From an uncultured Ruminococcus sp. (GTDB lineage: Bacteria > Bacillota > Clostridia > Oscillospirales > Ruminococcaceae): a stretch of 17,118 bases of DNA. Below, piece after piece: positions 1 to 6,546 of the stretch. Under the pieces are notes generated by a model that was given only the letters and a program-made list of their open reading frames with translations, made no database searches and was not told the DNA's origin. Where the stretch lies: contig CAMWLD010000010.1 in the NCBI GenBank assembly GCA_947175005.1, positions 1-17,118 of the forward strand. The letters are read 5' to 3'. A program made the translations under genes and the position numbers. The first letter of the stretch is position 1. Every line of letters starts with the position of its first letter.

Positions 1-1220
1 AGGTATTTGTTGGAGGTAAGCTCGTAAAGTCCCATAGGACCTCTGGCGTGGAGCTTTTGGGTGGATATGCCTATTTCTGCCCCAAGCCCGAACATTCCTC
101 CGTCGGTAAAGGCTGTGGAAACATTTACATAAACGCAGGCGCTGTCCACCTCGTGCTTGAATTTTTCCGCATTTTGCAGGTCGTTTGTAACAATGCATTC
201 CGAGTGGCCTGTGGAATATTTTGCAATGTGGTCTATCGCTTCGCCCACGTCCGAAACGACCTTTACGGAAATTATATAATCAAGGAATTCCGCTGCATAG
301 TCCTCTTCGGTGGCGGGTATCACGCAGCTGCCGAGAATTTTTGCGGTTTCTTCATCTCCGCGTATCTCCACCGAATGCTCGTCAAGCTTTGCTTTGACGG
401 CGGGCAGGAATTTTTCCGCAATGTTCTTGTGAACAAGCAGGCTTTCCGCTGCATTGCACACGGAGGGGCGTCTGGTTTTGGCGTTATTCGTAATGGAAAC
501 AGCCATATCAATATCGGCGCTTTCGTCAACGAAAATGTGGCAGTTTCCCGTTCCCGTTTCGATAACAGGGACGGTGGCATTCTGGGTAACAGATTTTATA
601 AGCCCTGCGCCTCCCCTGGGAATGAGCAGATCAAGGTATTTGTCCGCTTTCATAAGCTCTGTTGTAAGCTCTCTGCTTGTATCGTCCATAAGCTGGATAA
701 TATCCTTGTTAAAGCCTGCCTTCGCTACAGCCTCCCGCATTATCTCGCTGATTATTTTATTGGAATTGTAGGCTGCCTTGCCGCCTCTCAAAATTATGGC
801 GTTGCCAGTTTTAAGGCAAATGGCGGCGGCGTCCACGGTAACGTTGGGGCGGGCTTCATATATCATTCCGATAACTCCCATAGGCACTCTAACCTTGGTT
901 ATCCGCATACCGTTGGGGCGCACAGAGCCGCTGTCTATCTTGCCCACAGGGTCTTCAAGGGCAATAAGCTCCCTGACAGCCGAGGCTATCCCTTCGATAC
1001 GGCTTTCGTTTAACATCAGCCTGTCCTGAAGGGATGGGGACATACCGCTTTCCGCTGCTGCTTTAAGGTCAAGGGCGTTTGCGGAGATTATCTTGCCCGC
1101 ATTTTCTGTAAGGCTTTCGGCAATTGCCTCCCGTTCGGCGTTTTTTTCATTTGTCCCTGCGGGGGCTATGGATTTTTTTGCTTCCAGTGCACTCATTCCC
1201 AGTTCGTCAATATATGACAT
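1..1220 (-). CDS. proA: Glutamate-5-semialdehyde dehydrogenase (gamma-glutamyl phosphate reductase), C-terminus cut by window edge
   Basis: ProA reduces gamma-glutamyl phosphate with NADPH to glutamate-5-semialdehyde, the second step of proline synthesis in the cytoplasm. The minus-strand translation begins MSYIDELGMSALEAK. It contains the family stretches VRVPMGVIGMIYEARPNV and IPRGGAGLI, and the catalytic cysteine in RRPSVCNAAESLL. It ends at the window edge in ARGPMGLYELTSNKY, so 406 codons are visible and only about ten are missing. The start at 1220 is chosen because an AAAGGA box lies 9 nt upstream. An in-frame ATG at 1229 abuts that box and is unlikely to be used. The gene follows the CBS-protein gene by 31 nt and may be co-transcribed with it and mreB. 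The usual partner proB is not visible and may lie to the left. The identification is firm. Confidence 0.95.
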   Translation of the reverse strand, partial: MSYIDELGMSALEAKKSIAPAGTNEKNAEREAIAESLTENAGKIISANALDLKAAAESGMSPSLQDRLMLNESRIEGIASAVRELIALEDPVGKIDSGSVRPNGMRITKVRVPMGVIGMIYEARPNVTVDAAAICLKTGNAIILRGGKAAYNSNKIISEIMREAVAKAGFNKDIIQLMDDTSRELTTELMKADKYLDLLIPRGGAGLIKSVTQNATVPVIETGTGNCHIFVDESADIDMAVSITNNAKTRRPSVCNAAESLLVHKNIAEKFLPAVKAKLDEHSVEIRGDEETAKILGSCVIPATEEDYAAEFLDYIISVKVVSDVGEAIDHIAKYSTGHSECIVTNDLQNAEKFKHEVDSACVYVNVSTAFTDGGMFGLGAEIGISTQKLHARGPMGLYELTSNKY

Positions 1221-1251
1221 TCGGATCATTCCTTTCAATAAAAATATGTAT

Positions 1252-1677
1252 TTACTGACCGCTTACTCCTTTGGCGATGTTGAGCTTCTTAAATGCCCTC
1301 ATAAGCACGTCACGGCGGGTGATTATTCCCGAAAACATCCCTCTGCTGTCCACTACAGGGACGAAATTCTGCTCGATGATACGGGCAAAAAGGGTGTCTA
1401 TATCTGCGTCGATCGGCACAGGCTCAAAGCGCGTGCAGGAGGCAAGGTCGGCAACCGTAAGGTTTTCCGATTCCGAAAGCCCCGCGCCGTTGCTTTCCAG
1501 CAGCCTGTAAAGAAAATCACGCTCGCTGACTACCCCTAAGTACACGCCGTCACGGTCGATAACGGGCACTGCGGTATAGCCGCCTTTTATAAACTCCTTC
1601 AGACCCTCCTCTGCGGAAAGGTCGCCGTATATAAACGCCACTGCGCTTTTGGGTTTAAGTAACATTGCTGTATTCAT
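1252..1677 (-). CDS. CBS-domain pair protein, DarB/CbpB-like
   Basis: This is a 141-residue cytoplasmic protein made almost entirely of two CBS motifs. The first is around residues 18-60 (GGYTAVPVIDRDGVYLGVVSERDF) and the second around 74-130 (NFVPVVDSRGMFSGIITRRDVL). CBS pairs bind adenine nucleotides and act as regulatory sensors. The pattern GYTAVPV plus a C-terminal G-I-T-R-R-x-V-L resembles Bacillus subtilis DarB and Listeria CbpB, which bind c-di-AMP and regulate the stringent-response enzyme Rel. The length is also similar. That assignment is an inference from motif likeness, and other stand-alone CBS proteins would look much the same. The ribosome binding site AAGGGGAG lies 11 nt before the ATG. 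The gene sits 23 nt after the mreB-family gene and 31 nt before proA, with no terminator seen between them, which suggests one transcript. Confidence 0.85.
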   Translation of the reverse strand: MNTAMLLKPKSAVAFIYGDLSAEEGLKEFIKGGYTAVPVIDRDGVYLGVVSERDFLYRLLESNGAGLSESENLTVADLASCTRFEPVPIDADIDTLFARIIEQNFVPVVDSRGMFSGIITRRDVLMRAFKKLNIAKGVSGQ

Positions 1678-1700
1678 TTTTGAAAAACTCCCCTTATATT

Positions 1701-2717
1701 TTAATTGTTTTCGTAGCCGTAAAGTGAGATACGCTCAAAGCCGTCAAGGAGGCTGTCCATATACTTAAAGGCAAGTCCCGTGCCTCTGGCGACGCAGCGG
1801 ATTGGGTCGTCGGCAGCAAAGGTCTTAACGCCTGTTTCCTTTTCGATAAGCTTGTCCAGGCCGCCTATGAGTGCGCCGCCTCCCGTAAGGATTATGCCCT
1901 CGGTGTGGATATCCCCGGCAAGCTCGGGGGGAGTTTGCTCAAGGACGTTCTTCACCTCGTTGCAAAGCTCGTTTGCTATGTCGATCACTGCTTTATAAAT
2001 GTCGTAATCGTAAAGCTTCACCTTGGCGGGCAAGCCCGTTACAAGATTGCGCCCTTTTACGGACATTTCCCTGCTGCCGTCGGGGTCAAATACGTTTGCC
2101 AGGGTGATCTTTGCATTCTCTGCGGATTTTTCCCCGATAAGCACACGGTATTTGCTTTGAACGTATTTGATTATGGCGGCGTCTATTTTATTTCCCGCAA
2201 GCTTTACGGAGTTTTTTACTACAATGCCGTTCATGGAAAGCACGGCAATATCCGTAGTGCCGCCGCCTATATCCACCACCATTCGACCCTTTGCTCCGGA
2301 TATATCATATCCTGCGCCCAGCAGCGCCGCCACAGGTTCTTCTATAAGATACACCTTCTGCGCCCCCGCCTGCCTTGCCGCCTCGATAACGGCACGGCTT
2401 TCCACGTCGGTTATAAGAGAGGGCACGCACATAACTATCCTCGGCATGAGCATCTGTCTGCTTGTTACCCTGTGAATACATTCCTTTATAAGGCTTTCCG
2501 CCATATCGTAGTCGGATATGACCCCGTCCGAAAGGGGGCGGATAACGGCGATATAATCGGGGGTCTTTCCCAGCATTTTGTATGCTTCCATGCCCACTGC
2601 CGTTATTTCTCCGGATTTTTTATTGAACGCCACCACCGAAGGCTCGTAGAAAACCACGCCCTTGCTGCCCATGGTTATCATTATATTTGCCGTTCCCAAA
2701 TCTATGCCAATGTCCAT
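1701..2717 (-). CDS. mreB: MreB/Mbl-family rod-shape-determining actin homologue
   Basis: This is a bacterial actin that forms membrane-bound filaments directing cell-wall synthesis along the cell length. Its 338 residues match the usual family length. The ATPase motifs are visible in order: phosphate-1 DIGIDLGTANIMI (residues 2-14), a connect-1-like PLSDGVISDYD (61-71), phosphate-2 VVDIGGGTTDIAVLS (147-161) and the adenosine motif GIILTGGGALIGGL (275-288). The ATG at 2717 is preceded by AAGGTG at a normal distance. The gene is not next to mreC or mreD and instead heads a group with a CBS protein and proA. It may therefore be an Mbl or MreBH-type paralogue rather than the mreBCD copy, and sequence alone does not decide this. 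A TTGACT-17-TATTAT promoter at 2825-2853 points into it, giving a leader of about 100 nt. Confidence 0.93.
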   Translation of the reverse strand: MDIGIDLGTANIMITMGSKGVVFYEPSVVAFNKKSGEITAVGMEAYKMLGKTPDYIAVIRPLSDGVISDYDMAESLIKECIHRVTSRQMLMPRIVMCVPSLITDVESRAVIEAARQAGAQKVYLIEEPVAALLGAGYDISGAKGRMVVDIGGGTTDIAVLSMNGIVVKNSVKLAGNKIDAAIIKYVQSKYRVLIGEKSAENAKITLANVFDPDGSREMSVKGRNLVTGLPAKVKLYDYDIYKAVIDIANELCNEVKNVLEQTPPELAGDIHTEGIILTGGGALIGGLDKLIEKETGVKTFAADDPIRCVARGTGLAFKYMDSLLDGFERISLYGYENN

Positions 2718-2824
2718 TGTACACCTTGACCATTTTACCTTCCCGAATTATTAGAGGCAAGAGAGTTCAGAGGCAAGAAGCAAGAATAGTTTTTTCCTGC
2801 TCGTGAAAATACACTGCCTTTTTT

Positions 2825-2853
2825 ATAATACCATATTTGACAGGTTTAGTCAA
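2825..2853 (-). promoter_or_regulatory. Sigma-A promoter for the mreB-CBS-proA group (module copy 1)
   Basis: On the minus strand the sequence reads TTGACT, a 17-nt spacer, then TATTAT, with TGG directly before the -10 box (extended -10). It lies about 110 bp upstream of the mreB start and inside the left copy of the duplicated module. The same promoter recurs at 4132-4160. Confidence 0.75.
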
Positions 2854-2884
2854 GGGCTTAATTTGTATTTTAACGGAAAATTTT

Positions 2885-2935
2885 CTGAAAAATCCACACC
2901 TGTCCGCAGGAAAATTTTCCTTGGAACAGGTGTGG
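2885..2935 (-). terminator. Rho-independent terminator-like hairpin (module copy 1)
   Basis: A perfect 10-bp stem (CCACACCTGT with ACAGGTGTGG) spans 2894-2935 and encloses a smaller self-complementary GGAAAATTTTCC. On the minus strand the stem is followed by ATTTTTC. In this position it would end transcripts of the VOC gene pair. An equivalent hairpin lies directly after the DUF5050 gene at 4194-4243. Confidence 0.65.
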
Positions 2936-2986
2936 AAATTCAAGTATTCAAGTAAATGTCGGGGAACTATCTAAAAAATACTCTTG

Positions 2987-3232
2987 AATGTTAATATATA
3001 AAAGGTGGTTTCTGCAACCTAATACACAACGGCTGACGGCTCATTTGTGGTAAGTATAATGCAGAGGGGCGACAGCAATTTAAGCTGTCGCTCCTTGATT
3101 ACCAACCAGTAAAACCGGACAGGGCTGTCAACGGCGGTGCGAAGTGGCGTTCATTTTACCGTTGACTGTTCCGGCCGGTTTTGCTATTTAGCTTTGCATC
3201 ATATTTCTACTTTATAATTTCAAATCAGTAAA
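2987..3232. other. Gene-free stretch with two strong inverted repeats
   Basis: No coding frame is convincing here. The stretch holds an 8-bp perfect stem GCGACAGC/GCTGTCGC at 3069-3076 and 3084-3091, extended by GG pairs to 3066-3094. It also holds a longer structure with two 8-bp arms: AAAACCGG (3111-3118) pairs with CCGGTTTT (3175-3182), and GTCAACGG (3127-3134) pairs with CCGTTGAC (3159-3166). Neither stem is followed by a T-run, so they are not simple terminators. They lie just beyond the 3' end of the broken VOC gene and could be residue of a mobile element. That origin is a guess. Confidence 0.55.
3111..3182. repeat. Long two-armed inverted repeat
   Basis: Nested arms AAAACCGG/CCGGTTTT and GTCAACGG/CCGTTGAC are separated by an 8-by-8 internal loop and a 24-nt apical loop. 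The GC-rich arms contrast with the AT-rich VOC genes beside it. The function is unknown; a processing site, a recombination site or an element end are all possible. Confidence 0.6.
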
Positions 3233-3579
3233 TTATTTGCAGAAACCTAACTCATTTCCGTCCGGATCAGCTATTGTAAATTTTCTTGTTCCCCAAGGAG
3301 TGTCATGAATCGGCTCAATAACGGTTACTTTATTTTTCAGTTGTTCCCACAACCAATCAACTTCTTCCACTTCAAAATTTATTCTACCGCCATTATATAT
3401 TTTTCCGCTCTCTGCAAGTCCAATAGCAAAACATGCTCCTGTACCTTTGAAATCATAATAATTTGGATTTTCTTCGGGATAGCAACTGTCTATCTCAAAT
3501 CCTAAAATTTCAGTGTACCATTTCAAAGATTTTCAATATTGCTTACTCCTATTTTTATATGTGTTAAATTTGTTTTCAT
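3233..3579 (-). pseudogene. VOC-family (glyoxalase/bleomycin-resistance fold) gene, single-base frameshift
   Basis: The natural start is the ATG at 3579, with AAGGAAAA just upstream, and it encodes MKTNLTHIKIGVSNIENL before hitting TGA. The next frame continues without a break as KWYTEILGFEIDSCYPEENP and runs to GNELGFCK at 3233. The junction at about 3523-3527 (CTTTGAAATGG on the minus strand) reads correctly if one base is added. The total of 347 nt is one short of 116 codons, the usual VOC length. The two halves together give a normal single-domain VOC protein, with beta-alpha-beta-beta-beta halves and an N-terminal His in THIKIG. A sequencing error cannot be excluded. It starts 12 nt after the stop of the upstream VOC gene, so the pair is an operon. 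The base composition is AT-rich compared with mreB and proA. Confidence 0.8.
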
Positions 3580-3591
3580 TTTTTATTTTCC

Positions 3592-3939
3592 TTACAATAA
3601 CATTACAATATTTCCGTCAATATCCTTAAAAATGAGTTCCTGCCCGCCCCAATCGGCTGTGCGCGGCGGGTCAATGTTGATTCCTTTTGATGTTATTTCT
3701 TCGTATGTTTTTTGAACATCATCTGTTTCAAGTACGACAGTGACAAATCCTTCTGTAGATTTACCCCAGTTGTTTTCATCCCACACGCAGACCGCTCCCC
3801 CTTGTTTAGGGTCTCCGATGAACCAGCCGTCATAACTGCCATCCTCTGTATACACCGGTGCGCCGATGGACACGTAAAAATCTGCTAATGCTTTTGGATC
3901 TTTTGATGAAATATTCACGCATTTAAAATTCTTAATCAT
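3592..3939 (-). CDS. VOC-family (glyoxalase-fold) protein
   Basis: This is a 115-residue single-domain protein of the vicinal-oxygen-chelate superfamily. The halves are MIKNFKCVNISSKDPKALADFYVS (N-terminal) and FVTVVLETDDVQKTYEEITSKG followed by GGQELIFKDIDGN (C-terminal). Members include lyases, dioxygenases and antibiotic-binding proteins, and the substrate cannot be read from sequence. The usual N-terminal metal-ligand His is replaced by Cys or Val in FKCVNI, and no C-terminal Glu follows DGN. It may therefore bind a ligand without the classical metal site. A strong GGAGGT site lies 6 nt before the ATG. It is the first gene of a two-gene operon with the frameshifted VOC gene, driven by the module-copy-2 promoter. 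Confidence 0.85.
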   Translation of the reverse strand: MIKNFKCVNISSKDPKALADFYVSIGAPVYTEDGSYDGWFIGDPKQGGAVCVWDENNWGKSTEGFVTVVLETDDVQKTYEEITSKGINIDPPRTADWGGQELIFKDIDGNIVMLL

Positions 3940-4131
3940 TTACTACCTCCAAATAATTTTGATTTTCCGTTTATTACAACGTTGAAATTATATCATATAT
4001 CACCCCGATTATTAGAGGCAAGAAGCAAGAGTCGGTTGGATTTTGTCTCTAACTCATAAAACTATCAAAAAGTATGAAAATGGGAAAAAATCCCTGAAAA
4101 ATTCCTGCCTGTGAAAATACACTGCCTTTTT

Positions 4132-4160
4132 ATAATACCATATTTACCGCTTTTAGTCAA
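4132..4160 (-). promoter_or_regulatory. Sigma-A promoter for the VOC operon (module copy 2)
   Basis: The minus strand reads TTGACT, a 17-nt spacer, then TATTAT, with an extended TGG before the -10 box. The distance to the first VOC start at 3939 is about 190 bp. The box sequences are identical to those in module copy 1. Confidence 0.72.
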
Positions 4161-4193
4161 GGGCTTTATTTGCATTTTAACGGAAAAATTTTC

Positions 4194-4243
4194 CGAAAAA
4201 TCCACACCTGTCCGCAGGAAATTTTTTGTTGGAACAGGTGTGG
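4194..4243 (-). terminator. Terminator of the DUF5050 gene (module copy 2)
   Basis: A 10-bp stem CCACACCTGT/ACAGGTGTGG (4202-4243) is followed on the minus strand by ATTTTTC. It starts about 50 nt beyond the DUF5050 stop codon, a normal terminator position. Confidence 0.7.
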
Positions 4244-4292
4244 AACTTCAAGTATAAGTCATGGTGGACTATCTTAAAAAATGCTCTTGCTT

Positions 4293-6026
4293 CTATACGG
4301 CCATAGCCTGCGACCCGCTTGTGCCGCATTTGTAGACAGTGCCTGTGGAATCGGTATAATAAAGGGTCTCACCGATTATGTTGAGATTTTTTGCGTCCGC
4401 TTTTACAAGCTGCCTGTAGCCGCTGCCGTCAAGGCTTATTTTGCAGATCGATTTTTCCTTGCCCGAGGCGGTGTTTTCGGATTTTACAAAGTATATCTTT
4501 TTTCCCGAGACAGCTATGGAATCGCAGCCCGAGTTGTAAATTTTCTTTACATTCGTGCCGTCGGGATTCATGGTGTAAATGCCGCTGTTATCGCCATAAT
4601 AAAGCTTGCTGCCGTCGGTGGTAACGCAGTTTGCGGGGGAGGTGGTGATGTTGTATTCTATTTCGTCGCTGATACTGTAGATAAGTCCGTCCACACCTCG
4701 GTAAACTATCATATCCGCAGCGTAGGCGGGACTTTCCGCTTTTCTGCCGCCTATTTCCCGGGCAGAGGAATCATTGGTGTTCATGATAAGGGTGTGATAT
4801 TCCGACTTTGAAACGTCCCGCAGGCTGAGGAAAAGGCTGTTTCCCGAGGCGGCAAGGGCGCATATCTCCAGCCGTCTGCTGTCGTAAATGCCGCAGACGG
4901 TGCGGTATGAGGTCATTCGCCAAAGTCCGCTGCCGTCGGGCTCCATGCGGTAAATATCCGACCCCGAGGCAAAGTATAATTTGCCGTCACAAACGTTAAG
5001 GAATTTAGCGGAAAGATCGCTTATTTTCTTTTTGGAATTGTTATTGGGGTTTACGGTGTAAATGCCGTCGGAGAGGCACAGATAATGAGTGCCGCTTAGT
5101 TCTGCCGCAATTCCTCCGTTTGACATATTTGCCGGGTTGTTGCCAAGCTTGTAGTCGGGGGTTATGAGCTTTGCTTTGTAGTTTTTGCCGTTCTTGACGG
5201 CTGTTACCATATATTCCGCGTCAAGGGCGCTGTTGCGGACGGTGAAGGACGCATATGTATCTGTGGTTTCCTTGACCTTTTTGTACTTGCCCGAGGATTT
5301 AACGTAAACGCAGTATTTTTCCGCATTCGCCACAGCTTTCCAGGAAAGATACTTGCGGGCGAAATAGGCTGTAGTGGAATAGCCGGGGTTAATGGTGGAA
5401 AATTCTCCGGAGACCTGATAGGGGAGTGTTGATGTAACGCTTGCCCCGGGGTAGGGTGCAAGATCATTTACATTTACGGTGTAGGTAAGGTAATTGTTGC
5501 CGTCGGCGCTTTTGTAGTAGAGGCGGTTTTCGTAAGCGCCCATAAATTTGGAAATGCTTCCGCTGTAACCTGCGATCCTGCGGTCAATGCACTGAGTGCC
5601 CGCAAGTCCCTTTGAGGTGTACACGTCAATGTTGCTTTCGATCATTCCCGAGTCGCTGAAATCCGCGTGGCAGATATAGGGCAGGTAGATATTGCCCTTG
5701 TCAAGGTAGACCCCGTAGCAGTCGTTGTACATACCGTCAATGAGCTTTTCGGTAACGCTGCCGTCGGTTTTGGTGCGGAATGCGCCTCCCGTAAGGGCGG
5801 GGTTGCAGTAATACACCCAGTCCCCAAGAACCTCCATATGCACGGCGCTTTGCATACTTAGCCTTGCAAGTCCTGTGCCGTCCGAGCGCACACGGTAGGG
5901 TCTGTCTACGTCGTTTTTGTTGGAGTAGTAGATCCAATCCGCAGCCGCCGAACTTGTCGGGGATAGTGCGGTTGTTACACTTATTGCCATAACTATGGCA
6001 AGGAAAATAGTAAGTATCTTTTTCAT
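4293..6026 (-). CDS. Secreted DUF5050/TolB-like beta-propeller protein with an internal fibronectin-III-like segment
   Basis: This is an exported protein of 577 residues. The start at 6026 gives a clear signal peptide: MKKILTIFLAIVMAISVTTA, with cleavage likely after SSAAA near residue 29. It has AAGGAG about 11 nt upstream. An ATG at 6158 would add 44 unlike residues and overlap the upstream gene. The mature protein carries repeated propeller blades of the type x-YY-x-N-x-D-G-T-G: residues 30-60, 68-95, about 347-371 (YFASGSDIYRMEPDGSG), and several more near the C-terminus (IYTMNPDGTN, ICKISLDGSG). Residues about 220-290 (YLSWKAVANAEKYCVYVK and EYMVTAVKNGKNY) look like a fibronectin-III domain set between two propeller halves. 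No membrane anchor or LPXTG is seen. The ligand is unknown. It follows the 119-aa unknown gene by 70 nt and ends at a terminator. Confidence 0.85.
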   Translation of the reverse strand: MKKILTIFLAIVMAISVTTALSPTSSAAADWIYYSNKNDVDRPYRVRSDGTGLARLSMQSAVHMEVLGDWVYYCNPALTGGAFRTKTDGSVTEKLIDGMYNDCYGVYLDKGNIYLPYICHADFSDSGMIESNIDVYTSKGLAGTQCIDRRIAGYSGSISKFMGAYENRLYYKSADGNNYLTYTVNVNDLAPYPGASVTSTLPYQVSGEFSTINPGYSTTAYFARKYLSWKAVANAEKYCVYVKSSGKYKKVKETTDTYASFTVRNSALDAEYMVTAVKNGKNYKAKLITPDYKLGNNPANMSNGGIAAELSGTHYLCLSDGIYTVNPNNNSKKKISDLSAKFLNVCDGKLYFASGSDIYRMEPDGSGLWRMTSYRTVCGIYDSRRLEICALAASGNSLFLSLRDVSKSEYHTLIMNTNDSSAREIGGRKAESPAYAADMIVYRGVDGLIYSISDEIEYNITTSPANCVTTDGSKLYYGDNSGIYTMNPDGTNVKKIYNSGCDSIAVSGKKIYFVKSENTASGKEKSICKISLDGSGYRQLVKADAKNLNIIGETLYYTDSTGTVYKCGTSGSQAMAV

Positions 6027-6096
6027 TTTGTTTGTTCTCCTTTTAGAGGCAGGAAGATTTACTGCTTCTTTCTTTATTAATTCAGACACGCAGAAT

Positions 6097-6456
6097 TTAT
6101 TTCTCGGGCCATTCCCAGCCGTCACGCCTGCCGATAAAATCATTGCCGAGTCCCTCAAACTTAGTGGTCGGTAATTTTTCGCCCTCTACGGTGATCTCCA
6201 TTTCTTTGCAGTCGATATACCATTCCAGTTCGCAAAGTGTGTCATAAATGCCGTCCATATAGGCTCTAAGGGTATTATCCGCAAGAACCTCACGCTGCTT
6301 TGGGGTCAGGCTTTCGACCACACTTTTAAGCCTTTTGGCTTCATCGGTATTTGCGTTTAATGTGATGTTTTTTACCCAATTTGCGCATACGCAGCTTCGG
6401 GACTTTTCTACCAATGAATCCATTAATTCCCGATAGATCTCCGTTCCTTTATCCAT
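6097..6456 (-). CDS. Hypothetical protein, 119 aa
   Basis: I do not recognise a family with confidence. The product is a soluble, acidic, largely helical protein. It begins MDKGTEIYRELMDSLVEKS, has a helical stretch LTPKQREVLADNTLRAYMDG (about residues 49-68), and ends in a Gly/Trp-rich tail GLGNDFIGRRDGWEWPEK. It has three cysteines upstream of residue 85, and no signal peptide or membrane segment. A strong GGAGG lies 7 nt before the ATG, supporting a real gene. It lies between paaK (90 nt upstream) and the DUF5050 gene (70 nt downstream) on the same strand with no obvious terminator between, so it may be read through from the paaK promoter. The tail has the look of small immunity or SMI1-like proteins only superficially, and no function is claimed. 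Confidence 0.75.
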   Translation of the reverse strand: MDKGTEIYRELMDSLVEKSRSCVCANWVKNITLNANTDEAKRLKSVVESLTPKQREVLADNTLRAYMDGIYDTLCELEWYIDCKEMEITVEGEKLPTTKFEGLGNDFIGRRDGWEWPEK

Positions 6457-6546
6457 AATAAAACCTCCGATAAATCAGAGGCAAGAGGCAGGGAAAATTT
6501 GCTGCAAATGCAAATTACCCATTCTCCGGCTTCTGATATCCGATCT

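Larger units (their letters stand above)
2742..2986 (-). repeat. Duplicated terminator-promoter module, copy 1 (upstream of mreB)
   Basis: This intergenic segment recurs at 4004-4289. The best-conserved core is 2794-2986 against 4102-4289 and is well over four fifths identical by eye. It includes a GTGAAAATACACTGCC block, the sigma-A promoter, AGTCAAGGGCTT, and the CCACACCTGT hairpin. The start of the repeat shares a TTAGAGGCAAGA box. Copy 1 lacks roughly 75 bp present in the leader part of copy 2. Read on the minus strand, the order is terminator, then promoter, then leader. Confidence 0.8.
4004..4289 (-). repeat. Duplicated terminator-promoter module, copy 2 (upstream of VOC operon)
   Basis: This is the partner of 2742-2986. 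The match runs to within 4 nt of the DUF5050 stop codon at the right and to a CCCGATTATTAGAGGCAAGA box at the left. The leader part (about 4031-4101) holds extra sequence not found in copy 1. The arrangement of hairpin, promoter and leader is the same. The ancestral order was therefore probably DUF5050 gene, module, mreB, with the VOC genes now sitting between two copies. Confidence 0.8.

Noticed and set aside
509..545. Minus-strand GCCGATAT inside proA
   Set aside because: It is within a coding region and lacks TAAA at the correct spacing.
48..1013. Long plus-strand open frame of 321 codons
   Set aside because: It is antisense to proA, which has clear family motifs. The product is His/Cys/Phe-rich and typical of a shadow frame.
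1905..2729. Plus-strand open frame of 274 codons
   Set aside because: It is antisense to the mreB-family gene, and its composition is that of a shadow frame.
6027..6158. Upstream ATG extension of the DUF5050 gene to 6158
   Set aside because: The added 44 residues overlap the upstream gene and would bury the signal peptide. The ATG at 6026 has its own AAGGAG site.
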